Assembly (NCBI GenBank): GCA_032622095.1
Contig: CP136069.1
Span: 52,188,760 to 52,252,759 of the forward strand
Direction: 5' to 3'
Source of the DNA: Siphonodentalium dalli
Taxonomy: Eukaryota; Mollusca; Scaphopoda; Gadilida; Siphonodentaliidae
Length of the DNA stretch: 64,000 nt
Position 1 is the stretch's first letter; every line of letters begins with the position of its first letter. Shown piece after piece: positions 22,852 to 34,175 of the stretch. Under the pieces are notes generated by a model that made no database searches, had not been told where the DNA came from, and saw only the letters and a program-made list of their open reading frames with translations. A program made the translations under genes and the position numbers.

Positions 22852-23631
22852 ATATCTATTCTACATGAGCTGTCTGACAGTTGTGACATAAATTCAATTG
22901 ACTTTGTGACAGTGAGCAGTTTTTAACGGGTGTTGAGAAGTCACTGACCATTTGCTAGATTGAGAAGATTGGTAAGATAATTACTTATTCTGTTCTCAGT
23001 GGTATTCATGGGTTGAAAAGAACCTCCGTACATGCATAACACCTCCAGCTAACGGCGTCGGTGTCATCGGCACGCTCTCGGGTCCTTCCAATGCATGGAT
23101 ATCTCGAGACCAGCAGGTAACAAGAAAACCAATGTCAGAAATGGTAACGCGCTCAAGATAATATATTATATACCCATGACTGTAATAATAGAATATAAAA
23201 TATATAGATTTCGCGAATGACCAACTCAGAATTCCGTTAAAATAACAATAACAACCAGCACCTAATTAATGAACCGACGGCCGACTCGGCCCTCTCTGAC
23301 CACAACCCCCAGTGGGCTGCAGAACGAACAATGTTTATAAAAGTTGAAATATGAGACTTACAAATTATCTTTTTCATTTCTTTTATTTGTAATTGGCATA
23401 GCTTATCACAAACCAAAAATCAACATTATTGACATAATGTTAACGACAATAAACGAAATTGAAATTCCGAACTACACCTTTTACCGGTCTCGGCCTCCGG
23501 TCGCAGTTCGACTTTTAATCCTCCCAAAAAATCCCATTTCTAAAAATAAAACTCCCATGCGCCCAGGCGAAACAAGAATCTCTACATTAGTATGTATACA
23601 CGCGGCGAGCGTAATTATTACATACCAACCT
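22852..23631. other. No gene recognised
   Basis: A 112-codon frame at 23344-23682 begins at an ATG but shows no motif and runs into the inverted repeat at 23632. No support for a gene. Confidence 0.35.
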
Positions 23632-23670
23632 GGGGCCTATACTATAGAATACAATTTTTGTAATATCAGC
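23632..23670 (+). repeat. Left outer inverted repeat around the transposase locus
   Basis: GGGGCCTATACTATAGAATA and the next ~18 bp recur inverted at 30327-30364, with about three mismatches over 38 bp. Subterminal ATAGTACTCGA and TTGTGATTTAC motifs are also shared by both sides, which supports a real transposon end. Confidence 0.75.
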
Positions 23671-25252
23671 GTTAATTTGTGATTTACTAATTTTGTGTTA
23701 TATAGTATTCGACTGTATTTCTATCAGCGTATTTCTTTCATTGTAGATTGAAACTCAACATATGCCCAAAACTCTTTATATGCAAAATACATTGACATGT
23801 AATGACTTATATGATCTTTTTGGCAAACCATCTATATACCGGGATTCACTTGACCGAAAATCTTTGCATTTGGTGGAGAAAAGGGGGGCCTGAAAGTTTC
23901 ATCTGTTCATGTTTTCATAGTACTCGAACGCGACAGCTTTGTAATATGTAAAAATTCGCAATACGGAATGATAAAGTACTGGCTAAGCGGGTTCTATAGT
24001 ACAGCAATAATACCATTTTTGTGAAAATTCATTATTAGATTACAAATGCACAGGCTACATTATTGATTTTTCACGACGATTATCCGTGCTGAAAATGGTG
24101 AGTGCGATTAGCTGGGTACATGTTCATTGTAATGCGGTCACGGAATCTCAATTGTTAACCCATTGAGATGGTTTACGCTCAATGGATTTGAAAGGAGACA
24201 GCCATGTCAGCAGCCTAGATTTTAATTATGAATGGAATAAAGAGTTACAGTTGTCGGGCTTGGGCTCAAAACGTATATATATAAACGATCTTTGTGCGAA
24301 GGTACACGGATACACGGTGAATCGGGGGTGGTGGCATTTCGTGTTGAAACAGTTACTGATAATTTCAGGCTAAGTTGCGTTAAGAATCAGTGGACCCCAA
24401 ATATTTACCATGACATTATGTAACATATTTGAACCGCATGGCATTTGTGTGCTCAAGAACTTTGCGTTAACCTAAACAATTTAATTTGGCCAACAGTGCC
24501 GCACAGAATGTTCCATGAGTGAATTTTTAGCAAAAATCGGGGTCCCCCGACCCTTAACTTACCAATGTAGTAGTGCGTGTTGGTTATAACCAAATGTCAT
24601 ATGTTTACCTAAATTCAGCCGCTTAGTTGGGTATAAATGGAAGGAACTGAGAATTAGGTATAGTTTAAGTAGATGGTGCTATATATATGTTTTTAAATCG
24701 AGGTTGGGTGTCCCCGGAGACCCTGGACGAGGGAGTGTTGGTCCACATTGGAATTTCCAAATGAACACCCATCCTTTACACAGGTCGAAAATAACAGCCA
24801 TCGCACCCTCATCATGTGTTGAATTTTTCCAGCTGCATGTTACCTCAAACGTGTCAACTATTAAGGTCTAGAAGTTCCCACTAATATTTCAGCCAGACAA
24901 AGCTAGCTAGACAAATTAGGTTCCACCCTTGGTAATATTGCTATATAAAGTTGATGTGGCCATTTGAACGGCAACCGATGTGTATGTTTGCCGACCCTTT
25001 TCGACAAACCGTTAATAAACATGTAACATAAAACATCTGAAAATGGTAAGTATTCCACACGATACTGAAAAAATTACTTTTCATCGTGCGCAATTGTGGT
25101 CAAAATAACCCAAGTATCGGTAACTAGTCACACATAATGTACCTTTATTCATCAACTATAAATCACTCACCAACTGACACAAATAGGCATTGCCATATCA
25201 TTCGCATATATCATTAGAGTAATTTCCCTTGACAAAATCACAAATGATTAGA
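23671..25252. other. Subterminal sequence with two ATG-at-donor motifs
   Basis: No open frame of note. An ATG abuts a consensus splice donor at 24095 (AAAATGGTGAGTGCG) and at 25043 (AAAATGGTAAGTATT). Either could be an ATG-only first coding exon for a spliced transposon gene, as is probable at 53333. ATAGTACTCGAA occurs near 23918 as a subterminal repeat. Confidence 0.4.
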
Positions 25253-25703
25253 GGTTACACTGGTGTAAATATTTCCCATAGGCTTCAATGTTAACGTTTG
25301 TTGATCTGCATCAGAGGTCAAATGGAAACTGTTCAAACTGCCTTCGGATTATGTGAGCTTGACATCTGTGGAAACTTTCCCAATAAAAAAATCAACACCG
25401 TCTAGCAGGGAATCCACTTCAAATTTTCGTTTTTTCATGACTAGGGTCAGTTCCGCACTAAAAAAATATTGTCATTTTTTCAATCACACTTAAAATTTCT
25501 AAACAGCCACAACAGACTTCACCTTTAATGAATGGGCCTCTTGGCAAATGAAGTTTGTGGGAGAATGATTCCTTGAATTTTTGTCAACAGTTTACATTTA
25601 ATTCATGCAACCAATCACAGCCCAGAGTGTTTTAACTGTGAAACTCTATACTCCTCCCGCAACCGCAGGGGGAGCTGGCTATAGTATTTACACCAGTGTA
25701 ACC
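25253..25703 (+). repeat. 451-bp terminal direct repeat A1
   Basis: No difference found by eye over 451 bp from 29743-30193, same orientation. Each copy begins GGTTACACTGGTGTAAATA and ends with the inverted form TATTTACACCAGTGTAACC. Near the right end is CAACCAATCACAGC, a CCAAT-box-like motif. The 4 bases outside the left end are TAGA, matching those outside the right end of the partner copy. Confidence 0.95.
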
Positions 25704-26608
25704 TAAAGGGCCATGTGGCCTTTCTTCATATTTTTTGTGCATAACCCATTGTGAACCTTGATATATACCTATAATTATTAAACTGATGTTGTTTTAAAAA
25801 AATGTGTTTTTAATGCCATGTGACCCTTTAATTGGAACCCACCCAATAATACACCCATTCAGAATAAAAAGCCAAAATGCAGGTTGGATTTGAGTTTAAT
25901 TTAATAATATGAGGCATCTAATAAAGCATGAGAAGTTATACCACATTCATTTGATCAGGTTTTCACTTGGCTTTCATCTGTTGTGTCCCATGAATTTAAT
26001 TTCTCCACAGGAACAGATATGCACAGGTTTCATTTAACCCTATGCAAATCAGCTGCAGATTCACACAAAAAATGCCTTTACTTTGAAAAATAAATAGTGT
26101 GGAGGGTTCATTAGTCAGTAAACTTGGCATAATTTTGAAGAACAATTACTACTTGTCCCAAAATCAGAAAAATTAAGTGGAAAATTATTTAAACAATGAG
26201 CTCAGACAAGGGTGTTTTAACCCTGGGTCAGGTGAATTTTCCTGATTGAAAATGGTGCTAAAATTTGTAATGTCTGCTGCAATCCCAATTAGAAGGAATC
26301 CTTAATCTATTGTCTCACAGTATCAAATGTCGTTAACTAACATTGGACAGGGGGTGCCAATGATGAGGTTATAATGACAACATGTTCCTTCAGCTGATAA
26401 AGTAGTAATATATCAACAGATAAGATGGCAGACATTTTCAAGCATCATTAATTTCAAAACTCCTTAAAAGCAAGGTGCTGATCTCAGAACGGTTAGTTGT
26501 CATCATTTCTCGAGACAAATATCATTTCTCATTGTAAAAATTCTGGAAGTTGTATATTCGCGAGAAGAATTTTCCAAATTAATGCTGTTAATGTGACAGA
26601 GTTGTTGA
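25704..26608. other. 5' region of the transposase gene
   Basis: Lies between repeat A1 and the first recognised exon. It starts TAAAGGGCCATGTGGCCTTT, a near-palindrome. No reliable TATA box or first exon is visible. It probably contains the promoter and 5' UTR of the gene that follows. Confidence 0.4.
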
Positions 26609-26641
26609 GTGGATTTTGGAATTTGTGAGGACTGTGAGACA

Positions 26642-29242
26642 ATGAAGTTTACATTTGATAATCCCCTCAGATTCAAACCAGGACACAAACAGTTGTATAA
26701 AGCCAAGCGAGAACCATATGTGGATAACAGAGTAGTGAAACATTTACGCAAAAGAACGATCATTACATCACTGGACATTCTCGAAAAGCCAAACTCTGTG
26801 AGAGCACATCAAACTCGGTCTGCTGCAAACAGTCTTAATCCAAGAGGGAAGGGTCAATCTGACAACAAAGAGCCTGAAAGAAAAAATGAAAGGTAAACAT
26901 CTCTCACAATATTCCATGCAACAAACAATGTTATATGCATGTTCTTTTCATCATATAGATAAGAAATAGGGGGGGGGGGGTATGAAATTCAGCATTATAA
27001 TATCAATAAACTAAACATATATTTGATCTTCTCAAATCAAGTGTATGACTTTAAAATCTTTTTTCAAAATCTTGGCTGTGTCCTCCTGCATGACAACAAA
27101 AATTAATTTGACATGCCCCCATCCCTCTGTGTGCAGGAAATGATTTGAAAACTGTACCCTGAGTCAAAACACAGGTTTTCAGCCTAATAATTTGCAGATA
27201 GAGTTACTCCCCTTATTCTGTTCATATGAATTGGGTCACTAATTGCAAAGAGCACAGGTATAACATTGCTTTGCATGCAGATATATATAAATTAAATTGC
27301 AGCACTGAGTGCTTTAGTTTACTATTCATTCAAAGGACTGTTTGGAGCAGGCAGTGTTTTTAAAGAAAAAAAATATCTCACAGTTAGACCGATATGTATG
27401 TACCTTTAATATATATGGTTCAAAGAGTAAAATTTAGGATTTTACTTTTTAATTTTCAGAAATGATAGCCCAGACAAGAGATGTGTCAGTGGTTGGCAAT
27501 GCGAATGCGGATCAAACAGGGTGGTCAATATACGCCGAAATGCGATGATGTGGAACTCTTCCTTCGAAAAACATAGGGCATATAAACCCACGTGTACAGG
27601 ATTCCTATACTGGGACATGAACGCTGAGGAAATTCGTGGAATTGGATGTAGAGAGAAAATGATTTGCACGTGTTGTGATTTTAGATCTGAAATTTTCAAC
27701 CTGTATGATGAAATTATAACAGGGAACCCTGGCAGGAGACCAGCAAAACCAAATGTTGGACTTTCAGTCGGATTATCTAAAACACCCATTGCAGCAGGAG
27801 GATTCAGACGCATATGTGCAAGTGCTAATATTCCCCCGCCAGCCGAAAAGTCAATTCAGAGCACAGCAAATAAAAGTTTACCAAAAATTGAGGAAATAAA
27901 TAAAAAGGATCTCCGAGAAAGACGTTCGAAACTCATACATAAACAACAAACTGATGGAAAGAAGAGTCCACATATCATCGACGCACAGGCAGATGGACTT
28001 TATAATAATCCGATTTATTCTGGGTGTGGCAGAAACCCATTTCAACCAAGCACTCAAGTTATATACAGTGTTGTTGAAAATCTAACGCCGTCACATGACA
28101 TTATTGGACTTGTGGTGCACAACAAGCTTTGTTCGAAACGCAAACACCTGAACAAATGTGATAATCACACATGTGGGAAAGACTGTTTCGCAACGATTCC
28201 ATTTGAGAAGAGCATCGGCGATGAGAGAACATGGGCGAAAGAAGCATTTGGTGAAATGAAAACCAATAGCAATATCGAGATTGGTCACCTTGTTACTGAT
28301 CCCGATGCAGCGGGCTTCAAAGGCTGTGAGGATCTCTATGACGAAGGAGCAACAGCGACCAGACCAACTCATCAACTGGACTCAGCTCATGTGTCGAGAA
28401 ACCATCGGAAATTCATCAAAAACCATAAGACGCTGCCAACTCTCATCGCTGGACCTGACCTAAAAAGCAAATCAAAACTGATAAATAAACTCGCAATGAA
28501 CATTTCTGATCGATGTCAGGGTGAATTGACATCTGCGGGAAAGCATTTCAAAGCCAACGCTGAAGGAATGAAGAAACATTTACTGAATGTGAAAGAAGCA
28601 ATAGTGAAGTGTTTCCAAAACTCCCATGTTATGTGTAAAAAATACTCATATCTGTGCAAGGGAACGAAAAAATCCAACTGGATCGTTAAAAATGAAACTG
28701 TGCTAGGACCCAAATTTACGATCAATAAAACTTCGGACTGTTCGGATATTCTCACGGAGTGTGTTGACTACAGACTGTGTCCACAAATGATTGACAAGAC
28801 TTTTCTTGGCATGAACACGCAAAAAGCCGAGGCATTCAACAGAGCAATTCGGGTATCTCTGCCCAAAAATGTGACATTTACCCGAAATGTTAGTGGGCGT
28901 GCACATTCAGCTTGCCATTCCACAAATGTAGGCTGTGGGAATTCCATATCTGTGTTGTGTAAAGAACTTGATTGTGAGATTCACCCAAGATCAAAAGTGT
29001 CCAAAAGACTTGCAGCAGTGCAGAAGGCTGGAAATGACTTGAGATCATATAAAATGACCAAAAAGTCCAAACGGGCAAGAGTGGACAGGAGGGCAAAGTT
29101 ATATGCTCTCTACGACAAACATAGTGAGGAAATTGCCTATCAGAAGGATATCATGATTCCACCTGAAGCATGTCCCAAACAGTTAAAGGAACACACATAC
29201 ACTAAGTCATCCAAGTGGAAAAGGGTTAAACCAAGGAGGTGA
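26642..29242 (+). CDS. Spliced DDE transposase (Mutator-like group)
   Basis: Two exons join in frame: 26642-26892 (donor AAAG/GTAAAC) and 27460-29242 (acceptor TTTTAATTTTCAG/A), giving about 677 residues. The first exon is basic. The second starts with a Cys cluster (CVSGWQCECG, then CTCCDF). The catalytic region follows: IIDAQADGLYNNPIYSG (first Asp), IGDERTWAKEAF, HLVTDPDAAGFKGCEDLYD (second Asp), LDSAHVSRNHRKFI and QKAEAFNRAI (candidate Glu). From memory, this layout fits a Mutator-like transposase group common in marine invertebrate genomes. The C-terminus is very basic (KKSKRARVDRRAK), suiting DNA binding. The frame is intact, so the element may be young. The first exon could begin further upstream by splicing. 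A convergent endonuclease gene starts 20 bp beyond the stop. Confidence 0.8.
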
Positions 29243-29262
29243 AATGTACCTTTCTCTTTAAC

Positions 29263-29661
29263 TCAAATCAGACAAAAGGGTCTATGTGCCCTAGTGCAAT
29301 ATTTCTGTCCCTCGCAATGGCGTCGTTCAACATTTTTTTCATGGCTTTCCATAACAATGTGGTCGGGATTTACACATGTCTTCCTATGGCATATGTGACT
29401 AAGTTCGAGGCTGCCAGGGTAATAGGCGGGTGGAGACATCGCGAGTCTGTGTTTTATGACGAATGCTATTCGGTGGACACCCCAATCCTTTCTCGGCTGA
29501 CCGGGCTCAGAATTATAACTCGAAGGGAACTTGACATATAAATATCCATAACCGTCCTTTCTTGTCCGACCTGTCCAAACGCGACAGTCGAACAACCCCT
29601 CAAATCTCGATTTTTCGGATAATTTCGCATTGTAAAAATCATAAAATTGACTCTCCTCCAT
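29263..29661 (-). CDS. His-Me finger (I-PpoI-like, zinc-binding) endonuclease
   Basis: Uninterrupted 132-codon gene from ATG 29661. Visible in order: CRVWTGRTRKDGYGYLYVKF (the beta-strand start common in HNH/His-Me proteins), VHRIAFVIKH, then SHICHRKTCVNPDHIVMES with the likely catalytic His and Asn, HEKNVERRHC, and a terminal Cys/His cluster ending CTRAHRPFCLI. The Cys-x2-Cys/His-x3-Cys pattern matches the zinc-binding loop of the I-PpoI group of homing endonucleases, where the His activates water and the Asn holds the metal. The protein would cut double-stranded DNA. It is transcribed toward the transposase gene and ends 20 bp from it; its 5' side faces repeat A2 after about 80 bp. It therefore belongs to the same mobile unit. 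All expected residues seem present. The plus-strand frame at 29239-29541 is a shadow. Confidence 0.85.
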   Translation of the reverse strand: MEESQFYDFYNAKLSEKSRFEGLFDCRVWTGRTRKDGYGYLYVKFPSSYNSEPGQPRKDWGVHRIAFVIKHRLAMSPPAYYPGSLELSHICHRKTCVNPDHIVMESHEKNVERRHCEGQKYCTRAHRPFCLI

Positions 29662-29742
29662 GTTTATTCACTTGTATGACTTAAATGTGTGTTTAAAAAT
29701 TGGATTTGGGACATGCTATCAGGAACTGGATAAATACCTTTA

Positions 29743-30193
29743 GGTTACACTGGTGTAAATATTTCCCATAGGCTTCAATGTTAACGTTTGTTGATCTGCA
29801 TCAGAGGTCAAATGGAAACTGTTCAAACTGCCTTCGGATTATGTGAGCTTGACATCTGTGGAAACTTTCCCAATAAAAAAATCAACACCGTCTAGCAGGG
29901 AATCCACTTCAAATTTTCGTTTTTTCATGACTAGGGTCAGTTCCGCACTAAAAAAATATTGTCATTTTTTCAATCACACTTAAAATTTCTAAACAGCCAC
30001 AACAGACTTCACCTTTAATGAATGGGCCTCTTGGCAAATGAAGTTTGTGGGAGAATGATTCCTTGAATTTTTGTCAACAGTTTACATTTAATTCATGCAA
30101 CCAATCACAGCCCAGAGTGTTTTAACTGTGAAACTCTATACTCCTCCCGCAACCGCAGGGGGAGCTGGCTATAGTATTTACACCAGTGTAACC
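29743..30193 (+). repeat. 451-bp terminal direct repeat A2
   Basis: Indistinguishable by eye from 25253-25703. Followed by TAGATGTG; preceded by ACCTTTA. Confidence 0.95.
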
Positions 30194-30326
30194 TAGATGT
30201 GCGTTCAACGAACGGTGGTCGATAGTACTCGATTTGCCGTCTTTTTGTGATTTACAAGAAATCGCGTTCGCTGTTAGATTACAGTGGTCCATAGTACTCG
30301 ACACCTTCTGCACGCCTCAAATAAGC

Positions 30327-30364
30327 CTGCTATTACAAACATTGTATTCTATAGTATAGGCCCC
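30327..30364 (-). repeat. Right outer inverted repeat around the transposase locus
   Basis: Complement of 23632-23670. With it the outer pair encloses 6.7 kb. Two ATAGTACTCGA motifs lie at 30222 and 30291, mirroring those inside the left end. No convincing target duplication flanks the pair (at best CTG). Confidence 0.75.
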
Positions 30365-30551
30365 TGGACGTAACGTAACCACTGTCTGAGATAAAAGAGT
30401 GGAATAGAGAAATAAATGGTAGCTCTGCCTTATGTTGTGTCATGAAGTGAGCCCAGGCTTAAGTTGACGTGAATACCAACTAAACAAATAGACAAACACA
30501 CATGTACACGTGCCCTGGTCAAGTGATGCGGCTAATGTGCTATGATGCGGT

Positions 30552-30986
30552 TGGGTCCTACTGTATTGCTATGATGCTGTCAGGGCAAACTGATGCTGTT
30601 AAAAAAAAGTACCGTTATATTTTTTGAGTTTGTATTTTTCGCGGTGTTCCGATAATCTGAACATATACAGGAAAAGCCACTATGTGTATCAAACATTCAA
30701 AAACACATTTATTGCGAAATATTTTTAATACTGGTTGTATTAGTTGTTGAAAACCGGCAATATTCAAGATGGCTATTCACGTCGTTTTAGAAACACCAGC
30801 GCAGGCATTATCATAGTTTTTCAAAAACATATATATTCTTGAATGTTTCATACAAACACTGCTTTTTTCTCAAATCCCTACGATTAGCCAAACACCGCGA
30901 AAATGACAACTTTAGAAAAGATAACGGTATTTTATCGTAACGGCATCAGTTTGCCCTACCCGCATCATAGCAATTCAGCAGGACCA
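30552..30986. mobile_element. MITE M3, copy 1
   Basis: About 65-bp inverted ends: left GGGTCCTACTGTATTGCTAT followed by GATGCTGTCAGGGCAAACTG; right the complement with a few changes. A diverged relative is at 39846-40766. No coding region. Confidence 0.75.
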
Positions 30987-31734
30987 CTTGGCCAGGGGTG
31001 AAACACGACAGAACCATATCACGCACCTTTAATTTACTGCCAGCGGTACGAAGTTTGAATTGTACAAATTTATGACAAACGGACTCGTATAGTCATCAAT
31101 TTTACGAAAATGATTAATTACGACCACATATAGCTATTAGTAATAATTAGCTGTCGTTGTTCATTATGCGAAAGGTGTATAATATAATTATATCGTAATT
31201 ATTGCAACATAATGTTCTCAACCCACTATAAATGGAGTAATCATAATTACATGCAATCATCTCGCCATGTAAGATCTCGGGCGACTGTAATATATTACAT
31301 CTCATACTCTAACATAAAGTCATAGAGGGCATTGATCTTCGCTCTACATGACTTGATCGAACGTCGAAATCATCGATTATTCGTGTATTAATGCTATATC
31401 CTGTTGTGCTATGCTATCACAATTATACATCTACACTGGACTAATTATATGTACCGTATCTGTGTATACGTCCAAATAACCAATTTTGGCATGATAGGAC
31501 ATGCGCGGTCGATGTTACATTTACTGCGTGGCGCTGGCAGCTGCTGTTGGTGTTTGTGACGTTTCCAGTAGCGCAACATCCGTATAGATATGCCGCTAAT
31601 TGTCCCCCGAAAAATTTCGGAGGACTATTATAATCATCACGTGTGTGCGTGCGTGCGTCTATCCATCCATTCATGTCCTCATGATAAACTGAGCAATATT
31701 CTATGGAATTTCTTGACACCAACCGCACCTCCCC
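30987..31734. other. No gene recognised
   Basis: AT-rich. Open frames near 31441-31770 on both strands carry no recognisable motif. Nothing else identified. Confidence 0.35.
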
Positions 31735-32156
31735 AAGCTGCCTGCCCATGCACGAAAATGGACATCATATAATGCAGCGAATACCCTTCTGCGTCCATGG
31801 GCGATCGGGCACGTCGCTAGCTGTACCGGAGGTGAATATATTAACACATATATACGCTGCTGTCGAATTCGCTATGAATGTACGTAAAAACCGCGAAAAT
31901 AACCCCGACCGACCACACCTCCCCCGTGGGTCCGAGCGAAATGGGGCATGCATTATCGTGCATAATATACCTGTATGTACCACAGTTCTAACCCCCCAAG
32001 TCGATAGCTCGAGCGTAATAACTATAACCACTATCAGTACATGCATGCATGGCATTGGTTATAACAATTAACATATCATTACCACTGTTATCGACGTATG
32101 ATATATTCATCAAGACCGTTGTTTAGTTATATTTCTGGACGCCATGTGACACAATG

Positions 32157-32235
32157 TGCAGATAAAGATGAATAACTCTAAAATCAAGTGGTTATTATTA
32201 CCACTTGATTTTAGAGTTATCCATCTTTATCTGCA
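32157..32235. repeat. 35-bp-arm hairpin
   Basis: Arms 32157-32191 and 32201-32235 are complementary with one mismatch around a 9-base TTATTATTA-like loop. CAAGACCGT occurs just outside both ends (32111 and 32234). Confidence 0.9.
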
Positions 32236-32294
32236 AGACCGTCCGTTTCCTCGTGTTTGTGGCCCAAAAACAATACTATAACACAATAATACAC

Positions 32295-32420
32295 TTCAAA
32301 AATCGATATCTGATCACTCTGAACTTTGATGGGTAGGTTCCTCGACTCGAATCAAATCTTTTTTACCCCGAAGACAAATAAATAGTCATTTAGGAGCGTA
32401 TGATCGGATTGAATACCTTT
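32295..32420 (-). repeat. Dispersed repeat R2, copy 3
   Basis: Starts TCAAAAATCGATATCTGATC and ends near AGGAGCGTATGATCGGATTG; reverse complement of the family at 1321. Confidence 0.7.
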
Positions 32421-32859
32421 AAAAGTATCTTGCTCGGTCCCCTGGTGGCGGTGCGGTCGGCGGGTGTTATTTTCGGCGTTTTGGAGTACATTCATAGTGA
32501 ATTCGACAGCAGCGTATGGGTTAATATATACACTTCCGCTACAGTTAGCGACTTGCCCGATCACCCATGGATGCAGAGGGGTATTCGCTGCATGATATGA
32601 TGTCCATTTCCGTTGTCAGGCAGAATGGGGATGTGCTGGCGGTTGCTTTTTGGCTTTGTGTATCCGACGGAACCGGCCAGAAGTTAGGGGTTAACAGTTC
32701 CGTTTCGGCTCGAGCTATCGACTTGGTGATTTGAACTTTGGTACACACAGATCTATTCTGCAAGATAGGCAGGCCCCATCTCGCTCGGACCGCTGGGGGA
32801 GGTGCGGTCGGGTGCGGACGGATGCGGTCGGCTTTTAGTAGGACCGGACGCGGCCAAGT

Positions 32860-33480
32860 TCTATTTCATTCCATTTAGAAATAACATTTGTGCTGTCTCA
32901 ATGATAAATTGAGCATTCTTCAAAAGAATCTCTTTATACTTACTTTGAGAAATCGTTGTGTTCATGTTATCCGCATAGTAACTTGAGCAATATTCAACAG
33001 AATTTCTTGAAATTTGTTACCTGCTTCACACTTGAGAAGACGCAGGCCAAGTTCGAATTTAGTCACCGTCTGATGATATTTGACGGAGTTATGCCCCTTT
33101 TCAACTTAGAAATGGCTGTTTTCGGATTGTCCGCATGGTAACTTGAACAAAATTCAACAGAATTTCTTGATATTTGGTATGTGGTTCAAACTTAAGAAGA
33201 CTGGGGCCAAATTCGAATGTGGTCACAGTCAGATGATTTTTTGACGGAGTGATGCCCTTTTTCGACTTAGAAATCGCTGTTTTCGAGTTTTCCTCATAGG
33301 AACTTGAGCATTTTCAACATAATATCATGATATTTGGCACGTGTTTCTCATTTGAGAACACGCATGCCAAGTTCTATTTTATCCCATTTAGAAATAACAT
33401 TTTTGTTGTCTCAGCGATAAATTGAGCATTCTTCAAAAGAATTTCTTGATACTTACTTTGAGAACATGCAGGTCGTCGTC
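32860..33480 (+). repeat. Minisatellite, ~150-160-bp period
   Basis: Four or so diverged units. Recurrent blocks are TTCAACAGAATTTCTTGA, GCCAAGTTCGAATTT, TTGACGGAGTTATGCCC and CGACTTAGAAAT. This type of sequence is, from memory, widespread in marine invertebrate genomes. No coding potential. Confidence 0.8.
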
Positions 33481-33659
33481 AAGTTTGAGTAAATTTTGCC
33501 AGAATTTGGATTCTTTGTTCTTTCAAAAGCGCAAGTCCAAAAAAGCCACTTCGATTCGGGCCACGTGGGATCTACGACCTTTTATTTCTCTTCATGGACT
33601 TGGTGGCTCGTCTATGTCGCCCACTTTGTTCCAATTTCATTGTGATTGTTTCATGTAAT

Positions 33660-34175
33660 TTATATAAGGATTAACTGCCATGTGGACTGTTTTTATGGAG
33701 ATGTAACGGTGAGGTAAGTGGACATAACTTGTGTAAAACCCGAAGGGTTTTACATACAAGTTATGACCACTTACCTCACCGTTACATCTCCATAAAAATA
33801 GTCCACATGACAGTTAATCCTTATATTTATATACATTTAGCGAAAAAGCCACTTTTGTAAATTTATTTAAATCGAAAAGTGTATCGTGACAAGATCAGCC
33901 CAAAATACTCAATAGCACCCATGGCAAAAGTTAATAGGAACAATTTCTCTTCATATTGAAACCCGATGATGTATTAAGTCAGTCCTGCGCGAGTCCAAAT
34001 GCGCCCAAAACATTACGCGTTCGTATTTCCAAACCTAATGACGTATCGATGGTGTTATTAGCTTGGTGTTATGAGGCGTTGCGCATTCACCGAGAAATAA
34101 CTGCAACTAGCCACGTGGGCGCCGACCAATCAGAATGCTGGATTTAGTGATGACAACACTTAGTGTGTAAATATA
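33660..34175. mobile_element. Foldback element F2, copy 2 (inverted)
   Basis: Opens with a ~163-bp palindrome (33664-33826, centre AAACCCGAAGGGTTT) and continues into the ~340-bp core of F2 in the orientation opposite to 22257-22775. Confidence 0.8.

Larger units (their letters stand above)
25253..30193. mobile_element. Composite element A: transposase + endonuclease between direct repeats
   Basis: A 4.94-kb unit made of repeat A1, the transposase gene (+), the endonuclease gene (-) and repeat A2. The flanking tetranucleotide is TAGA on both sides, the expected trace of a single insertion event. The inner flanks (TAAA after A1, TTTA before A2) do not match, so each repeat on its own lacks a target duplication. 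A structural relative is at 37483-39269. Confidence 0.7.
31735..32640. repeat. Large inverted repeat with ~190-bp arms
   Basis: The left arm (about 31735-31935, containing GGACATCATATAATGCAGCG and CTTCTGCGTCCATGGGCGAT) recurs inverted at about 32440-32640 with moderate divergence. Between the arms lie a 35-bp-arm hairpin and a copy of repeat R2. This may be an old foldback element or an inverted duplication. Confidence 0.7.

Noticed and set aside
23344-23682. 112-codon open frame before the left outer repeat
   Set aside because: No recognisable domain and it ends inside a transposon end.
29239-29541. Plus-strand open frame of 100 codons after the transposase
   Set aside because: It is antisense to the endonuclease gene, whose product has clear family motifs; the plus-strand product has none.
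25253-30193. LTR retrotransposon
   Set aside because: The terminal direct repeats look like LTRs, but the ends are GGTTAC/GTAACC and not TG/CA, no reverse transcriptase, integrase or primer-binding site is seen, and the content is a DDE transposase and an endonuclease.
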